A stretch of DNA of 64,000 nt from Serratia silvae (GCF_023282985.1 NZ_JAGQDC010000003.1:248001-312000); one strand, 5' to 3'. Shown: positions 1-10,022, counted from the first letter of the stretch. Notes: generated from the letters alone by a model not told the origin. A program made the numbers and translations.

Positions 1-514
1 CCAGCACCGCTTCGGCATCATCCGTCTTGTTCAGGGCGATCTGGGTTTCAGCCAACGTCAGGCCGATATCGCTGCGCTGATTGCTGAGACTCCAGGCATC
101 TTTCAGCAAAGGCAGAGCTTCTGCAGCACGGTCTTCCTGTAACAGTTCGGTGGCTTCTGCCAGCTTGAGGTCTTCGGCTTTTGGCAGGAAACGCTGCAGG
201 AATTCGCGGATCATCTCTTCCGGCTGCGGCCCTTGGAAACCATCAACCGGCTGACCATCCTTGAACAGATAGACGGTTGGCAGGGAACGTAGGCCAAACT
301 GGGCGGCGATTGCCTGCTCGGCATCGCAATCCACCTTCGCCAGAACGAACTGACCTGCGTATTCCGCTGCCAGTTTATCCAGTATCGGGGTGAGTTGCAG
401 GCAGTGCTGGCTGCGATCTGACCAGAAGTAGAACAGCACCGGCTGGGACATGGACTGTTCCAGCGTTTGGTGCAGGTTAGTTTCGTTAATATCAACAACG
501 GCTTGAGCTAGCAT
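1..514 (-). CDS. ybbN: Chaperedoxin CnoX/YbbN, C-terminus cut off by window edge
   Basis: N-terminal about 171 residues of a thioredoxin-fold plus TPR-like protein. The thioredoxin domain occupies about residues 5-110 and the helical repeat part begins near 120. The usual CxxC active site is replaced by SQHC (about residues 35-38), as in E. coli YbbN, so it is a holdase/redox-protecting chaperone that hands clients to DnaK and GroEL, not a general thioredoxin. The ATG at 512-514 gives the family N-terminus ([10 protein letters not shown]). It continues past the left edge. Identity rests on recalled similarity to E. coli YbbN and on the downstream ybbO-tesA-ybbA-ybbP order. Confidence 0.93.
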   Translation of the reverse strand, partial: MLAQAVVDINETNLHQTLEQSMSQPVLFYFWSDRSQHCLQLTPILDKLAAEYAGQFVLAKVDCDAEQAIAAQFGLRSLPTVYLFKDGQPVDGFQGPQPEEMIREFLQRFLPKAEDLKLAEATELLQEDRAAEALPLLKDAWSLSNQRSDIGLTLAETQIALNKTDDAEAVL

Positions 515-599
515 GGTTTCTCTCTAATCTGATCTTGCGGAGCCAATGTATTCTAGATGGGGGCAAAGCGGCGCGCTTCAACCCTTGGTCCCCGTTTGC

Positions 600-1376
600 T
601 TAACCATTACTGCGCAATAGCCAGTCCAGCGCACGTCCCGGCAACAGGCGGCGCAGGATGCTCATGGTATGTGCCAGTAGGGTGACCGGATAGCGTAGCT
701 TGGCTTTGGGACTTTCCAGCGCGTGGCGCAGCTTTGGTAACACCGCATCGGCAGGCAGCGTCAAACGCTTGGCGATGCTCGGGTTGTGCACCGGTTTATC
801 GCTCTGCGCCTGATTGACGTTCTGGGTGAAGTGGGTTGTTAGCGGGCCTGGCTCGATCAGGCTGACCTGAATACCGCTGCCGTGTAACTCCATACGCAAC
901 GCATCTGACCAGGCTTCCAGCGCAAATTTGCTGGCGGCATAGGCCCCACGTCCGGCGCTGGAGATTAACCCCATCACCGAACTGGTCTGAATAATGCGCC
1001 CTTCGCCGTGCGGCATCATGGCTGGCAGTAGTAACTGGGTGAGCTGGTGGGTACCAAACAGGTTGGCGGAGAATTGCCGTTCCAACTGGTGGCGTGAAAT
1101 CGAGCTGAGTGGGCCGTAAACGCCGAAACCGGCATTGTTGAACAGGCCGTACAGCCGCCCGTTGGTCAGCTCGATCACCTGTGCGGCGGCGCGTTCTACG
1201 CTGGCGCTATCGTCCAAATCCAGCTCAATGCCTTCCAACCCAAGCTGGCGCATATTTTCCACGTCTTCCGGTTTACGGCAGGCGGCCAGCACGCGATAGC
1301 CACGGTTACGCAGATCTTGCGCTGCAATCAGTCCTATCCCGCTGGAACAGCCGGTTATCAATACTGCTTTTTGCAT
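600..1376 (-). CDS. ybbO: SDR-family NADP-dependent oxidoreductase YbbO
   Basis: A 258-aa classical short-chain dehydrogenase/reductase. The nucleotide-binding glycine motif TGCSSGIG is at residues 8-15, NNAG is near 80, and the catalytic YAASK is near 145. E. coli YbbO is a cytosolic aldehyde reductase of broad range, and the same role is inferred here. It lies between ybbN and tesA, all on the minus strand as in E. coli. The gap to tesA is only 25 nt, so co-transcription tesA-ybbO-ybbN is plausible. The substrate cannot be read from the sequence. Confidence 0.9.
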   Translation of the reverse strand: MQKAVLITGCSSGIGLIAAQDLRNRGYRVLAACRKPEDVENMRQLGLEGIELDLDDSASVERAAAQVIELTNGRLYGLFNNAGFGVYGPLSSISRHQLERQFSANLFGTHQLTQLLLPAMMPHGEGRIIQTSSVMGLISSAGRGAYAASKFALEAWSDALRMELHGSGIQVSLIEPGPLTTHFTQNVNQAQSDKPVHNPSIAKRLTLPADAVLPKLRHALESPKAKLRYPVTLLAHTMSILRRLLPGRALDWLLRSNG

Positions 1377-1401
1377 AACTTTACCTAGTCGATAACCCTA
1401 T

Positions 1402-2043
1402 TCAGTTAGACTCATGTTTAACTAGTGGTTCCAGCTGTTGCGCCATCCAGGTGGCGATAAACGGCTGGGCATCCTGATTGGGGTGCAATCCGTCATCCTG
1501 CATCCATTCCGGTTTGATCACCACCTGTTCCATATAAAACGGCAGCAGCGGAATGTTGAACTGCTTGGCCAACGCTGGATAGATCGCACCGAAGGCCTCG
1601 GTGTAGCGGCGGCCATAGTTTGGCGGAATATGAATTTGCATCAGCAGCGGTTTGGCACCGGCTTGCAAAACCAGCGTGATAATCTGGTTGAGATCGCGCT
1701 CGATATCCGCCGCTGGGAAGCCGCGCAGACCATCATTGGCACCCAGTTCGATCAGCACCCAGCGGGGCTGATGCTGCTTCAATAGTTCGGGCAAGCGTGC
1801 CAGCCCCTGAGCGGCGGTGTCGCCGCTGATACTGGCATTCACCACCTTCGGGTGGCCGGGCTGTTTCTGCCACTCATCGGCCAGGCGAGTTGCCCAGGCT
1901 TGCGCTACCGGCAACCGATAGCCAGCACTTAAACTGTCGCCTAAAATCAATAAGGTATCGGCCGCGACAGCACGTAAACTGAATAATCCCAACAGCAAAA
2001 GGAAGGGAAGATGCCAGCGGAAAACGTTCTTGAAGTTCATCAT
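1402..2043 (-). CDS. tesA: Periplasmic multifunctional esterase TesA (thioesterase I / lysophospholipase L1)
   Basis: SGNH hydrolase of the GDSL class, about 213 aa. A signal peptide covers residues 1-26 (MMNFKN..., cleavage after AVAA), so it acts in the periplasm. Mature protein starts DTLLILGDSLSAGY, carrying the catalytic Ser in block I. GANDG is the block III oxyanion Asn, and DGLHP near the C-terminus supplies Asp and His. The start at 2043 matches the E. coli N-terminus; a longer frame to 2073 exists but has no family support. The 5' end overlaps the divergent ybbA by 33 bp. It hydrolyses acyl-CoA and lysophospholipids and has weak protease activity. Confidence 0.94.
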   Translation of the reverse strand: MMNFKNVFRWHLPFLLLLGLFSLRAVAADTLLILGDSLSAGYRLPVAQAWATRLADEWQKQPGHPKVVNASISGDTAAQGLARLPELLKQHQPRWVLIELGANDGLRGFPAADIERDLNQIITLVLQAGAKPLLMQIHIPPNYGRRYTEAFGAIYPALAKQFNIPLLPFYMEQVVIKPEWMQDDGLHPNQDAQPFIATWMAQQLEPLVKHESN

Positions 2044-2697
2044 CTTAGTAAACACGTTGGTCAGGGTGAGCATCAGCTTACCATCCTTACCGGAGTCGAG
2101 CTGGTTGTCAAACCCGCACAGACAATTGCGCTGATCGGCGAGTCCGGTTCAGGCAAATCGACCTTGTTGGGCATCCTTGCCGGGCTGGACGACGGCAGCG
2201 AAGGAGAAGTTAGCCTGCTGGGGGAATCGTTGACCGCACTGGATGAAGAAGGGCGCGCCGCACTGCGGGCGAAAAATGTCGGTTTTGTGTTCCAGTCTTT
2301 CATGCTGGTCCCCACGCTGAATGCGTTGGAGAACGTGCAGCTACCGGCACTGCTGCGTGGCGAAAGCGATCGTCAAAGCCGTGACCAGGCGGTGCAACTG
2401 CTGGAACAGCTGGGGTTAGGCAAGCGTCTTAGCCACCTGCCAGCGCAACTTTCCGGCGGGGAGCAACAGCGTGTGGCGCTGGCACGGGCGTTCAGTGGTC
2501 GCCCACGGGTGCTGTTCGCCGATGAACCCACCGGCAACCTGGATCGCCAGACCGGTGAGCGCATTGCCGATCTGTTGTTCTCCCTCAACCGCGATTTCGC
2601 CACCACACTGATCCTGGTCACCCATGACGAGACCCTGGCGGCGCGCTGTCAGCGGCGGCTGCGCTTGCGTGAAGGCAAGCTGTGGGAGGAAGCATGA
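2011..2697 (+). CDS. ybbA: ABC exporter ATP-binding protein YbbA
   Basis: A 228-aa ATPase of the LolD/MacB-type subfamily. Walker A GESGSGKST is at 43-51, signature LSGGEQQR at 147-154 and Walker B/D-loop DEPTGNLD from about 171. The ATG at 2011 has a good ribosome site (GGAAGGG) about 5 nt upstream, inside the tesA signal-peptide coding region. Its stop overlaps the ybbP start in an ATGA, so the two are translationally coupled and form a type VII (MacB-like) exporter of unknown cargo. E. coli YbbAP has been linked to esterase/arylesterase-related export, but this is not proven by sequence. Confidence 0.94.
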   Translation: MPAENVLEVHHLSKHVGQGEHQLTILTGVELVVKPAQTIALIGESGSGKSTLLGILAGLDDGSEGEVSLLGESLTALDEEGRAALRAKNVGFVFQSFMLVPTLNALENVQLPALLRGESDRQSRDQAVQLLEQLGLGKRLSHLPAQLSGGEQQRVALARAFSGRPRVLFADEPTGNLDRQTGERIADLLFSLNRDFATTLILVTHDETLAARCQRRLRLREGKLWEEA

Positions 2698-5126
2698 TTT
2701 GGCGTTGGTTCTGGCGTGAATGGCGATCACCTTCGCTGCTGATCGTCTGGCTGGCGTTGACGCTGTCGGTCGCCTGCGTGCTGGCACTGGGCAGCATCAG
2801 CGATCGCATGGACAAAGGCTTGAGCCAGCAAAGCCGCGACTTTATCGCCGGGGATCGGGTATTGCGTACCGCGCACCCGGTGCCGGAAGGCTGGTTGCTC
2901 GATGCCCAGCAACAGGGGCTGAAAGTCAGCCGCCAGCTTTCTTTTACTACCATGACCTACGCAGGGGATCGTCCGCTACTGGCCAACGTCAAGGCTACCG
3001 ATGCGGCCTATCCGCTGTATGGGCAGTTGGAAACCCTGCCAGCCCATCTCAAACCCATGCCGGGCAGCGTACTGGTGGCTCCGCGCCTGTTGGCATTATT
3101 GGATATCAAGGTCGGTGACAATCTGGAGGTGGGGGATACCACGTTACGCATCGCCGGTGAAATCGTGCAGGAGCCGGATTCCGGCTTTAATCCGTTCCAG
3201 ACTGCCCCTGGTATTATCATCAACCTGGCGGACGTGGATAAAACCGGCGCGGTGCAGCCGGGCAGTCGCCTGACCTACCGTTATATGTTTGCCGGTACGC
3301 CAGCCGATATTCAACGTTATGAAGATCGCCTCAAACCGCAGCTCAAACCCGATCAGCGCTGGTATGGGCTGGAGGAGTCAGGCAGCGCGTTGGGCAAATC
3401 GCTACAGCGTTCTCAGCAGTTCCTGCTGCTTTCGGCGTTGCTGACCTTGCTGCTGTCGATTGCTGCCGTAGCAGTGGCGATGAGCCATTATTGCCGCAGC
3501 CGCTATGATCTGATTGCGGTATTGAAAACCTTGGGCGCTGGCAGAAAGGCGCTTAGCAAGCTGATTATTGGCCAGTGGCTGGCGGTACTGGTGTTGGCGG
3601 GAACCTGCGGCAGCGTGATTGGTCTCGGGTTTGAAGCGGTGCTGATCCGCTTGCTGGCACCGGTGTTGCCGGGGGAACTCCCTGCTGCCGGGGCTTGGCC
3701 ATGGCTGTGGGCGATGGGGGCTCTGGTCATGATTTCGCTGCTGGTGGGGCTACGTCCGTACCGGCAATTGCTGGCGACTCAGCCACTGCGTGTTCTGCGC
3801 CGGGATGTGGTGGCCAACGTCTGGCCGCTGCGCTACTTCCTACCTGCTACTGCGGCGATTGTGGTCGGGCTGTTAACGGTATTGATGGGGGCAAGTACGC
3901 TACTGTGGGCCATTCTGGCCGGTATGGTGGTGCTGGCCTTGCTGCTGGGGGGAATTGGCTGGGGCAGTCTGTTGCTGCTGCGGCGTATCACGCTGAAAAA
4001 TCTGGCGCTGCGGTTGGCGGTGAATCGCCTGTTGCATCAGCCTTGGGTGACGATCAGCCAGTTAGCGGCGTTCTCGCTGTCGTTTATGTTGTTGGCTCTG
4101 TTGCTGGTATTGCGTGGCGATCTCCTCGATCGCTGGCAACAGCAGTTACCGCCAGACAGCCCGAACTATTTCCTGCTGAATATGACCACGGTACAGGTTC
4201 CGCAGGTAAAAGCCTTCTTGCAACAGCATCAGCTGCATGAGGAAACCTTTTATCCTATCGTGCGTGTGCGCCTGTCGGAAATTAACCAGCAGGTGGCGAC
4301 GGAGCGGGTGCATGAAGACGATCCGGGCGGCGAGGCGGTTAACCGTGAACTGAATCTGACTTGGCAAAGCGATCTGCCGGATCATAACCCGCTGACGGCA
4401 GGCACCTGGCCGCCGAAAACCGGTGAGGTCTCGATGGATGAAGGGATCGCCGGTCGGCTCAAGATCAAACTGGGCGATACCTTGACGTTCAGTGGCGATA
4501 CCCAATCGTTCAGCGCCAAAGTCACCAGCCTGCGGCAGGTAGATTGGGAAAGCCTGAAGCCGAACTTCTACTTTATCTTCCCGCCGGGTGCATTGGACGG
4601 CCAGCCACAAACCTGGCTGACCAGCTTCCGCTACGACGGCGACGGCAAGGTGCTCACTCAGCTAAATCGCCAGTTCCCAACCCTCAGCCTGCTGGATATC
4701 GGTTCGATCCTCAAGCAGGTCGGCGGCGTGTTGCAGCAGGTGAGCAGGGCGCTGGAGGTGATGGTGGTGCTGGTGGTGATCTGCGGTGGTCTGCTGTTGC
4801 TGGCACAGGTACAGGTAGGGATGCGGCAGCGTAGGCAGGAACTGGTGGTCTACCGCACGCTAGGCGCTGGCAAACGCCTGCTGCGCGGTACGCTGTGGTG
4901 CGAGTTTGCCTTGCTGGGGCTGGTGGCCGGCATTGCGGCGGCGGTGGGTGCGGAGGCCGCGCTGTGGCTGTTGCAAACCAAGGTGTTCGACTTCCCGTGG
5001 GCACCTACGCCGGTGCTGTGGTGGGCGTTACCGCTGCTGAGTGCCTTGCTGCTCTCGCTGTGTGGCGGCTGGCTTGGTGTGCGCCTGCTGCGCGGCCGGG
5101 CGTTGTTCCGCAGCTACGAAGGTTAA
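2694..5126 (+). CDS. ybbP: ABC exporter membrane protein YbbP (FtsX/MacB type)
   Basis: An 810-aa inner-membrane permease. It has one N-terminal membrane helix (about 15-37), a periplasmic domain, a three-helix FtsX block (about 245-360), further hydrophobic helices (about 385-470), a second periplasmic domain, and a C-terminal FtsX block (about 680-800). The repeated KTLGAG and RTLGAG coupling motifs follow the first helix of each FtsX block. The start at 2694 (MIWRWFWREW) matches the E. coli protein; a longer frame opening at 2682 is not needed. ATGA overlap with ybbA. This tandem-FtsX layout is normal for YbbP and is not a fusion. Confidence 0.93.
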   Translation: MIWRWFWREWRSPSLLIVWLALTLSVACVLALGSISDRMDKGLSQQSRDFIAGDRVLRTAHPVPEGWLLDAQQQGLKVSRQLSFTTMTYAGDRPLLANVKATDAAYPLYGQLETLPAHLKPMPGSVLVAPRLLALLDIKVGDNLEVGDTTLRIAGEIVQEPDSGFNPFQTAPGIIINLADVDKTGAVQPGSRLTYRYMFAGTPADIQRYEDRLKPQLKPDQRWYGLEESGSALGKSLQRSQQFLLLSALLTLLLSIAAVAVAMSHYCRSRYDLIAVLKTLGAGRKALSKLIIGQWLAVLVLAGTCGSVIGLGFEAVLIRLLAPVLPGELPAAGAWPWLWAMGALVMISLLVGLRPYRQLLATQPLRVLRRDVVANVWPLRYFLPATAAIVVGLLTVLMGASTLLWAILAGMVVLALLLGGIGWGSLLLLRRITLKNLALRLAVNRLLHQPWVTISQLAAFSLSFMLLALLLVLRGDLLDRWQQQLPPDSPNYFLLNMTTVQVPQVKAFLQQHQLHEETFYPIVRVRLSEINQQVATERVHEDDPGGEAVNRELNLTWQSDLPDHNPLTAGTWPPKTGEVSMDEGIAGRLKIKLGDTLTFSGDTQSFSAKVTSLRQVDWESLKPNFYFIFPPGALDGQPQTWLTSFRYDGDGKVLTQLNRQFPTLSLLDIGSILKQVGGVLQQVSRALEVMVVLVVICGGLLLLAQVQVGMRQRRQELVVYRTLGAGKRLLRGTLWCEFALLGLVAGIAAAVGAEAALWLLQTKVFDFPWAPTPVLWWALPLLSALLLSLCGGWLGVRLLRGRALFRSYEG

Positions 5127-5134
5127 ACGGCGAA

Positions 5135-5164
5135 TAAAAAAGGGTTCAGCGTGGCTGAACCCTC
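5135..5164. terminator. Bidirectional Rho-independent terminator between ybbP and purK
   Basis: A perfect 10-bp stem AGGGTTCAGC / GCTGAACCCT (5141-5150 and 5154-5163) with loop GTG. A-rich sequence lies on the left (AATAAAAA), which becomes a U-run for purK transcripts, so it is strongest on the minus strand. The two convergent genes end on either side. Confidence 0.85.
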
Positions 5165-5184
5165 AATTTGCAGTTTTGAACGGA

Positions 5185-6252
5185 TTATCCCAGCTTTTGC
5201 TGAGCCCAGGCCAAGCCACTTTGGTACTCGGCTGGCAGCAGCGGCGCTAACGCCTGCAACGCCTGTTGCAAAGAGGCTGCATCCGGATCGTTAAGGTTCA
5301 GATGACCCACCTTACGCCCCTCACGCACCTCTTTCTCATACCAGTGCAAATGCACCAGCGGTAGGGCCAGCCATTGCTGATTAACCGCCGTGCCAATCAG
5401 GTTGACCATCACCGAAGGCGTATTCACCACCGGCTTAGGCAGCGGTAGACCCAGGATGGCACGCAGATGCAGCTCAAATTGGCTGATAGACGCACCGTTC
5501 TGCGTCCAGTGGCCGCTGTTGTGGACACGCGGAGCCAGCTCATTGATCAACAGGCTGTCACCGACGATAAAGCACTCCATCGCCATCACACCCACGTAGT
5601 TCAACTCATCGAGGATCGCAGCCAACATTTGCTCGGCCTGCTGCTGCAACGCTGGGTTAGGTTTTGGCAGCGCTACACTGGTACGCAGGATGCCTTCTTC
5701 GTGCAGGTTATGGGTCAGCGGATAGAATACCGACTGGCCATCGTGACCACGGGCACCCACCAACGACACTTCACCAGAGAAATTAATCCCCTGCTCGACG
5801 ATACATTCACCATAGTTATCCGCCGGTAACTCCGCTTCTTGACCAGGGCGCAAACGCCACTGACCGCGTCCGTCATAACCGCCGACGCGGCGTTTAACGA
5901 TCGCCAACTCACCCAAGGTGGCAAACACCTGAGGCCACTCGCTAGCGTTTGCCAGCAATTGCCAAGGGGCGGTAGCTAGATGCAGTTGATCGAGCAGTTG
6001 TTTCTGTGTGAGTCGGTCGGCCAAACGCGGGAAAATATCGCGGTTGACGAAATTGTTGTGCGTCGCCAGCTCGCGGGTCAGAGCGGTTTCTGGCCAGCGC
6101 TCGATCTCTGCGGTGATCACTGCATTCTGATAGGGCACCGCTTCAGGCTCGGCATCCAGACCGACAGGATAAACTGCAATTCCCAGTGGCTCACCGGCCT
6201 GGCGCAGCATACGTCCTAACTGGCCGTTACCCAGTACGCAAACCGGCTTCAT
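5185..6252 (-). CDS. purK: 5-(carboxyamino)imidazole ribonucleotide synthase PurK
   Basis: A 355-aa ATP-grasp enzyme that carboxylates AIR to N5-CAIR using ATP and bicarbonate in de novo purine synthesis. The N-terminal Rossmann-like start [16 protein letters not shown] is typical. [13 protein letters not shown] is the ATP-grasp loop, and [14 protein letters not shown] lies in the metal/ATP site. The ATG at 6252 overlaps the purE stop as ATGA; a 19-residue upstream extension in frame is coded inside purE and is not used. Cytosolic and coupled to PurE. Confidence 0.96.
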   Translation of the reverse strand: MKPVCVLGNGQLGRMLRQAGEPLGIAVYPVGLDAEPEAVPYQNAVITAEIERWPETALTRELATHNNFVNRDIFPRLADRLTQKQLLDQLHLATAPWQLLANASEWPQVFATLGELAIVKRRVGGYDGRGQWRLRPGQEAELPADNYGECIVEQGINFSGEVSLVGARGHDGQSVFYPLTHNLHEEGILRTSVALPKPNPALQQQAEQMLAAILDELNYVGVMAMECFIVGDSLLINELAPRVHNSGHWTQNGASISQFELHLRAILGLPLPKPVVNTPSVMVNLIGTAVNQQWLALPLVHLHWYEKEVREGRKVGHLNLNDPDAASLQQALQALAPLLPAEYQSGLAWAQQKLG

Positions 6253-6773
6253 GCGTCCTCCCGTGGGTCTGGGTGGTTCAGCACCTCGTCGGTCTGGGCC
6301 TGACGCCACTGTGCTAATCGCTGTGCCAGCCCGGCATCGTGCAGCGCCAGAATTTGTGCTGCCAGCAACCCGGCGTTGGCCGCTCCGGCTTTACCGATGG
6401 CGAGAGTACCAACTGGAATGCCGCGTGGCATCTGCACGATGGAATACAGACTATCGACACCGCTTAACGCAGCGCTTTGTACCGGCACACCCAGCACCGG
6501 AACCAGCGTTTTGGCCGCCAGCATGCCTGGCAGATGCGCAGCACCCCCGGCACCGGCGATGATCACGTCAAAACCCATAGCCTTGGCGTGTTCGGCAAAG
6601 CTGAACAGCTTATCCGGCGTACGGTGGGCGGAGACAACTTCGACATGGAACGGGACATCCAGCGTGGTCAGAACTTCGGCCGCAGACTGCATAGTGGCCC
6701 AGTCACTTTTTGAACCCATTACGATTGCGATTTTAACCCCAGCGTTGGCGGCTGAAGTAGCGGTGGCTCCCAT
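6249..6773 (-). CDS. purE: N5-CAIR mutase PurE (class I)
   Basis: A 174-aa mutase that converts N5-CAIR to CAIR, the partner of PurK. It has the signature [10 protein letters not shown] near residues 19-28, the SAHRTP motif, the [11 protein letters not shown] loop and the [15 protein letters not shown] stretch. The chosen ATG at 6773 has an AGGAG about 10 nt upstream. The frame stays open to 6842, but the extra residues have no family match. A PurR box lies about 80 nt upstream. Confidence 0.96.
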   Translation of the reverse strand: MGATATSAANAGVKIAIVMGSKSDWATMQSAAEVLTTLDVPFHVEVVSAHRTPDKLFSFAEHAKAMGFDVIIAGAGGAAHLPGMLAAKTLVPVLGVPVQSAALSGVDSLYSIVQMPRGIPVGTLAIGKAGAANAGLLAAQILALHDAGLAQRLAQWRQAQTDEVLNHPDPREDA

Positions 6774-6854
6774 GAGTGCATGGCTCCTGTGATGTGGACA
6801 AACGTCGGCTGGCAGGCCGTATGAGGGCGTAGAGCATATCATGGGTACAAGGCG

Positions 6855-6870
6855 AGGAAAACGGTTGCGT
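6855..6870. promoter_or_regulatory. PurR operator upstream of purEK
   Basis: The 16-mer AGGAAAACGGTTGCGT matches the enterobacterial PurR consensus ANGMAAACGTTTKCNT at all fixed positions but one (G for T just right of the central CG). It lies about 80 nt upstream of the purE start on the minus strand, where E. coli purEK also has its PurR site. The role is inferred: repression with hypoxanthine or guanine as corepressor. Confidence 0.82.
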
Positions 6871-6904
6871 CGACGGTTTTTGCCCTCAAAAGCAGGAAAA
6901 CGGC

Positions 6905-7627
6905 CTAGAAGGGGAACTCGATCAGTTCGACGGCGTCTGCCGTGACTTTAATCATTGAGCCTTGTGTATGCCAGGCTCCTAACACCGCGCGATGGGCTTC
7001 ACCGTTAGGTAATGCCAGCGGATGGATTGCCGGGCGATGGGTGTGGCCGTGGATCATCCAGAGGACGTTGTGGCGCAACATGGCCTGCTCAACGGCCTGC
7101 GGGTTGACGTCCATAATTGCGGTGGATTTGTATTGGTTGCTTTGCTGGCTGCGTGCGCGCATTTTTGCGGCAATCTTCAACCGCCAGCGCAGAGGGAGCG
7201 CCAGAAAAGCGCGTTGGATCCAGGTGTTATGAACTTTCTTGCGGAATTCTTGATAGGCCTGATCGTCGGTGCATAGGGTATCGCCATGCAGGATCAGGAT
7301 CTTGCGGCCATACAGCTCGACGACTTGTTCTTCGGGTAGCAGGCTCATGCCGCTCTGCTTGGCAAAGCGCTTACCCAACAGGAAATCGCGGTTGCCGTGA
7401 ATGAAGTAGCAGGGTACTCCGGCTTGGTGCAACGCCTTTAGTGCGGCGGCAATTTCGTGATGCAACGGCTCGGGGTCGTCATCACCAATCCAGGCTTCAA
7501 ACAGATCGCCCAGGATATATAACGCATCGGCGTGAACGGCTTCACGCTGCAAAAAACGCAGAAAACCGGCAGTAATTGCCGGTTCCTGTGCGCATAGATG
7601 CAGGTCTGCGATGAACAGCGTGCTCAT
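6905..7627 (-). CDS. lpxH: UDP-2,3-diacylglucosamine pyrophosphatase LpxH
   Basis: A 240-aa calcineurin-like phosphoesterase, the same length as the E. coli enzyme. It removes UMP from UDP-2,3-diacylglucosamine to give lipid X in lipid A synthesis, at the inner face of the inner membrane. Metal-binding motifs are visible: DLHL near residue 8, [11 protein letters not shown] near 41, GNRD near 79, and HGDT and HGHTHRP towards the C-terminus. It starts 10 nt after the ppiB stop, so ppiB-lpxH is probably one transcript, as in E. coli. Confidence 0.96.
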   Translation of the reverse strand: MSTLFIADLHLCAQEPAITAGFLRFLQREAVHADALYILGDLFEAWIGDDDPEPLHHEIAAALKALHQAGVPCYFIHGNRDFLLGKRFAKQSGMSLLPEEQVVELYGRKILILHGDTLCTDDQAYQEFRKKVHNTWIQRAFLALPLRWRLKIAAKMRARSQQSNQYKSTAIMDVNPQAVEQAMLRHNVLWMIHGHTHRPAIHPLALPNGEAHRAVLGAWHTQGSMIKVTADAVELIEFPF

Positions 7628-7637
7628 GCAGCCGCGA

Positions 7638-8132
7638 TTACTCGCTGACGGTAACGCTGGTGATCACTACATCTTCAACTGGTACATCCTGGTGCATGCC
7701 GCTGCGGCCAGTTTTTACCGCTTTGATCTTCTCGACCACGTCCATGCCTTCTGCGACTTCGGCAAATACGCAGTAACCCCAACCCTGGGCGTTTTCAGCA
7801 CGGAAGTTCAGGAAGTCGTTATCAACCACGTTGATGAAGAACTGGGCGGTAGCAGAGTGTGGATCGTTGGTACGAGCCATTGCCAGGGTGCCACGGGTGT
7901 TTTTCAGGCCGTTGTTGGCTTCGTTCTTGATGGTTGCTTTGGTGTCTTTCTGATGCATACCAGGTTCAAAACCACCGCCCTGAACCATAAAGCCGTTGAT
8001 AACACGGTGGAAGATGGTGTTGTTGTAGAAGCCTTCACGGCAGTAGTTCAGGAAGTTCTCAACGGTAACCGGAGCCTTGTCAGCAAAGGTCTTGATAACG
8101 ATATCGCCGTGATTGGTGTGGAAAGTAACCAT
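7638..8132 (-). CDS. ppiB: Cytosolic peptidyl-prolyl cis-trans isomerase B
   Basis: A 164-aa cyclophilin without a signal peptide, hence cytosolic PpiB and not periplasmic PpiA. The catalytic [13 protein letters not shown] stretch is near residues 40-52, and [14 protein letters not shown] contains the substrate-pocket residues. It speeds prolyl bond isomerisation in folding proteins. First gene of a likely ppiB-lpxH unit. It is divergent from cysS across 286 nt in which no further gene is seen; both promoters must lie there. Confidence 0.96.
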   Translation of the reverse strand: MVTFHTNHGDIVIKTFADKAPVTVENFLNYCREGFYNNTIFHRVINGFMVQGGGFEPGMHQKDTKATIKNEANNGLKNTRGTLAMARTNDPHSATAQFFINVVDNDFLNFRAENAQGWGYCVFAEVAEGMDVVEKIKAVKTGRSGMHQDVPVEDVVITSVTVSE

Positions 8133-8418
8133 AGTTTTAGTCCTAGCAAGATGAAATGAGCTGTCACATAGGAAGGCGTGTGAGCAATCAGACCGACTTT
8201 ATAACATATCTCCATTAATCAGTCAGCAGTGGCTAGAGTGGCAGTTCCACAGCAGAAATACACGTGTAGTCATCTTGATCTGGCTTAGGTTAATTCCTAT
8301 CCCACACAATTTTCTGCCGATCAATTCAGCAATCCTTGGGCTTGACCTTGCAATAGAACAGCCTTCGGGTTTCAATATGCGGATATGTTTGTTATCACGC
8401 ACACCACGGACAGCCCTG

Positions 8419-9804
8419 ATGCTAAAGATATTTAATACCCTGAGTCGTCAAAAAGAGGAATTTAAGCCCATTCATGCCGGTAAAGTCGGTATGTACGTGT
8501 GCGGGGTAACCATTTATGACCTGTGTCATATCGGCCACGGGCGTACTTTTGTCGCTTTCGACGTGGTAGCGCGTTATCTGCGTTATCTCGGCTATTCGCT
8601 GAACTACGTGCGTAACGTGACCGACGTAGACGATAAAATCATCCGCCGCGCGGCAGAAAACGGCGAAACCTGCGATCAACTGACCACGCGTATGCTGGCA
8701 GAGATGCACGCCGATTTTGATTCGCTGCTGATCGAACGCCCGGATCAGGAGCCGCGTGCCACCCATCACATCGAAGAAATCATCGAAATCACCCAACGTC
8801 TGTTGGCGCGCGATCATGCCTATGTGGCCAGCAACGGCGACGTGATGTTCTCTATCGATAGCGATCCGCAATACGGCCTGCTGTCTCGCCAGGATCTGGA
8901 GCAGTTGCAAGCCGGTGCGCGCGTGGAAATCGACGACGTGAAGCGCAATCCGATGGACTTCGTGCTGTGGAAGATGTCCAAGCCAGGCGAACCAAGTTGG
9001 GAATCACCTTGGGGCCCTGGCCGCCCAGGCTGGCATATCGAATGCTCGGCCATGAACTGCAAACAGCTTGGCACCCATTTTGACATTCACGGCGGTGGCT
9101 CCGATCTGATGTTCCCGCACCACGAGAACGAGATTGCCCAATCCAGCTGCGCGCATGATGGCCCGTACGTCAATTACTGGATGCATTCCGGGATGGTGAT
9201 GATCGATAGAGAGAAGATGTCCAAGTCATTGAACAACTTCTTTACCATCCGTGACGTGCTGGGTTATTACGACGCCGAAACCGTGCGTTACTTCCTGATG
9301 TCTGGCCACTACCGCAGCCAACTGAACTACAGCGAAGATAACCTCAAGCAGGCGCGTGCCTCGCTGGAACGTTTATACACCGCACTGCGTGGCACCGATG
9401 CCAATGCTCAACCCGCTGGTGGTGAAGTGTTTGAAGCTCGCTTCCGTGAGGCGATGGACGACGACTTTAACACCCCAGAAGCCTATTCTGCGTTGTTCGA
9501 CTTGGCACGTGAAGTAAACCGCCTGAAGAGCGAGGACATGGCGGCGGCGAATGGATTGGCGGCAGAGCTGCGTAAACTCGCTAAGGTGCTGGGTCTGCTG
9601 CAACAGGAACCTGAGCAGTTCCTGCAAGGCGGCGCGCAAGCGGATGACTCGGAGGTGGCAGAGATCGAGGCGTTGATCAAACAGCGTAACGACGCACGTG
9701 CTGCCAAAGACTGGGCGCTGGCAGATGCCGCTCGCGATCGGTTGAACGAGATGAATATCGTGCTGGAAGATGGGCCGCAGGGGACTAGCTGGCGCCGTAA
9801 GTAA
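8419..9804 (+). CDS. cysS: Cysteinyl-tRNA synthetase
   Basis: A 461-aa class I synthetase, exactly the E. coli length. It contains HIGH at 37-40 (CHIGHGRTF) and KMSKS at 266-270. Zinc ligands are expected at Cys28 (CGVT), Cys209 (ECSAMNC), His234 and Glu238 (HHENE), all visible. It charges tRNA-Cys in the cytosol. The start ATG at 8419 gives [15 protein letters not shown] as in relatives. The frame is open 48 codons further upstream to 8275, but that stretch has no synthetase similarity. Confidence 0.97.
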   Translation: MLKIFNTLSRQKEEFKPIHAGKVGMYVCGVTIYDLCHIGHGRTFVAFDVVARYLRYLGYSLNYVRNVTDVDDKIIRRAAENGETCDQLTTRMLAEMHADFDSLLIERPDQEPRATHHIEEIIEITQRLLARDHAYVASNGDVMFSIDSDPQYGLLSRQDLEQLQAGARVEIDDVKRNPMDFVLWKMSKPGEPSWESPWGPGRPGWHIECSAMNCKQLGTHFDIHGGGSDLMFPHHENEIAQSSCAHDGPYVNYWMHSGMVMIDREKMSKSLNNFFTIRDVLGYYDAETVRYFLMSGHYRSQLNYSEDNLKQARASLERLYTALRGTDANAQPAGGEVFEARFREAMDDDFNTPEAYSALFDLAREVNRLKSEDMAAANGLAAELRKLAKVLGLLQQEPEQFLQGGAQADDSEVAEIEALIKQRNDARAAKDWALADAARDRLNEMNIVLEDGPQGTSWRRK

Positions 9805-9806
9805 GC

Positions 9807-10011
9807 TATACCCGTCGTCTTTCAAGCTGCAGCGTTGTTACCTGCACATAGCTATTCGGCCCATCCGTAGGCCTCCCCCCTGCGGGGCCGCTGTGTACAG
9901 CGTTCAAATCTGTTCCCGACAGATTTGTCACCCCAGTCACTTACCCAAAAGTAAGCTCCTGGGGATGAGTAAGCTTGTCGCCTAGCTGCAACTTGAAATC
10001 CATAGGGTATA
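9807..10011. repeat. MITE-like intergenic repeat with inverted ends
   Basis: A 205-bp non-coding element directly after cysS. Left end TATACCCGTCGTCTTTCAAG and right end (reverse complement) TATACCCTATGGATTTCAAG agree in the outer seven bases and again in the inner TTTCAAG(C/T)TGCAG block. The inside carries further short hairpins (for example CTTACCCAAAAGTAAG and CAGATTTGTC-type arms). TATACCC...GGGTATA ends around intergenic repeats are familiar from Serratia and Yersinia genomes. No transposase is encoded, so it would be non-autonomous. Confidence 0.7.
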
Positions 10012-10022
10012 AATATTCGTAG

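Noticed and set aside
8275-8418. In-frame 48-codon extension upstream of cysS
   Set aside because: The extension has no synthetase similarity; the ATG at 8419 gives exactly the 461-aa E. coli length and N-terminus.
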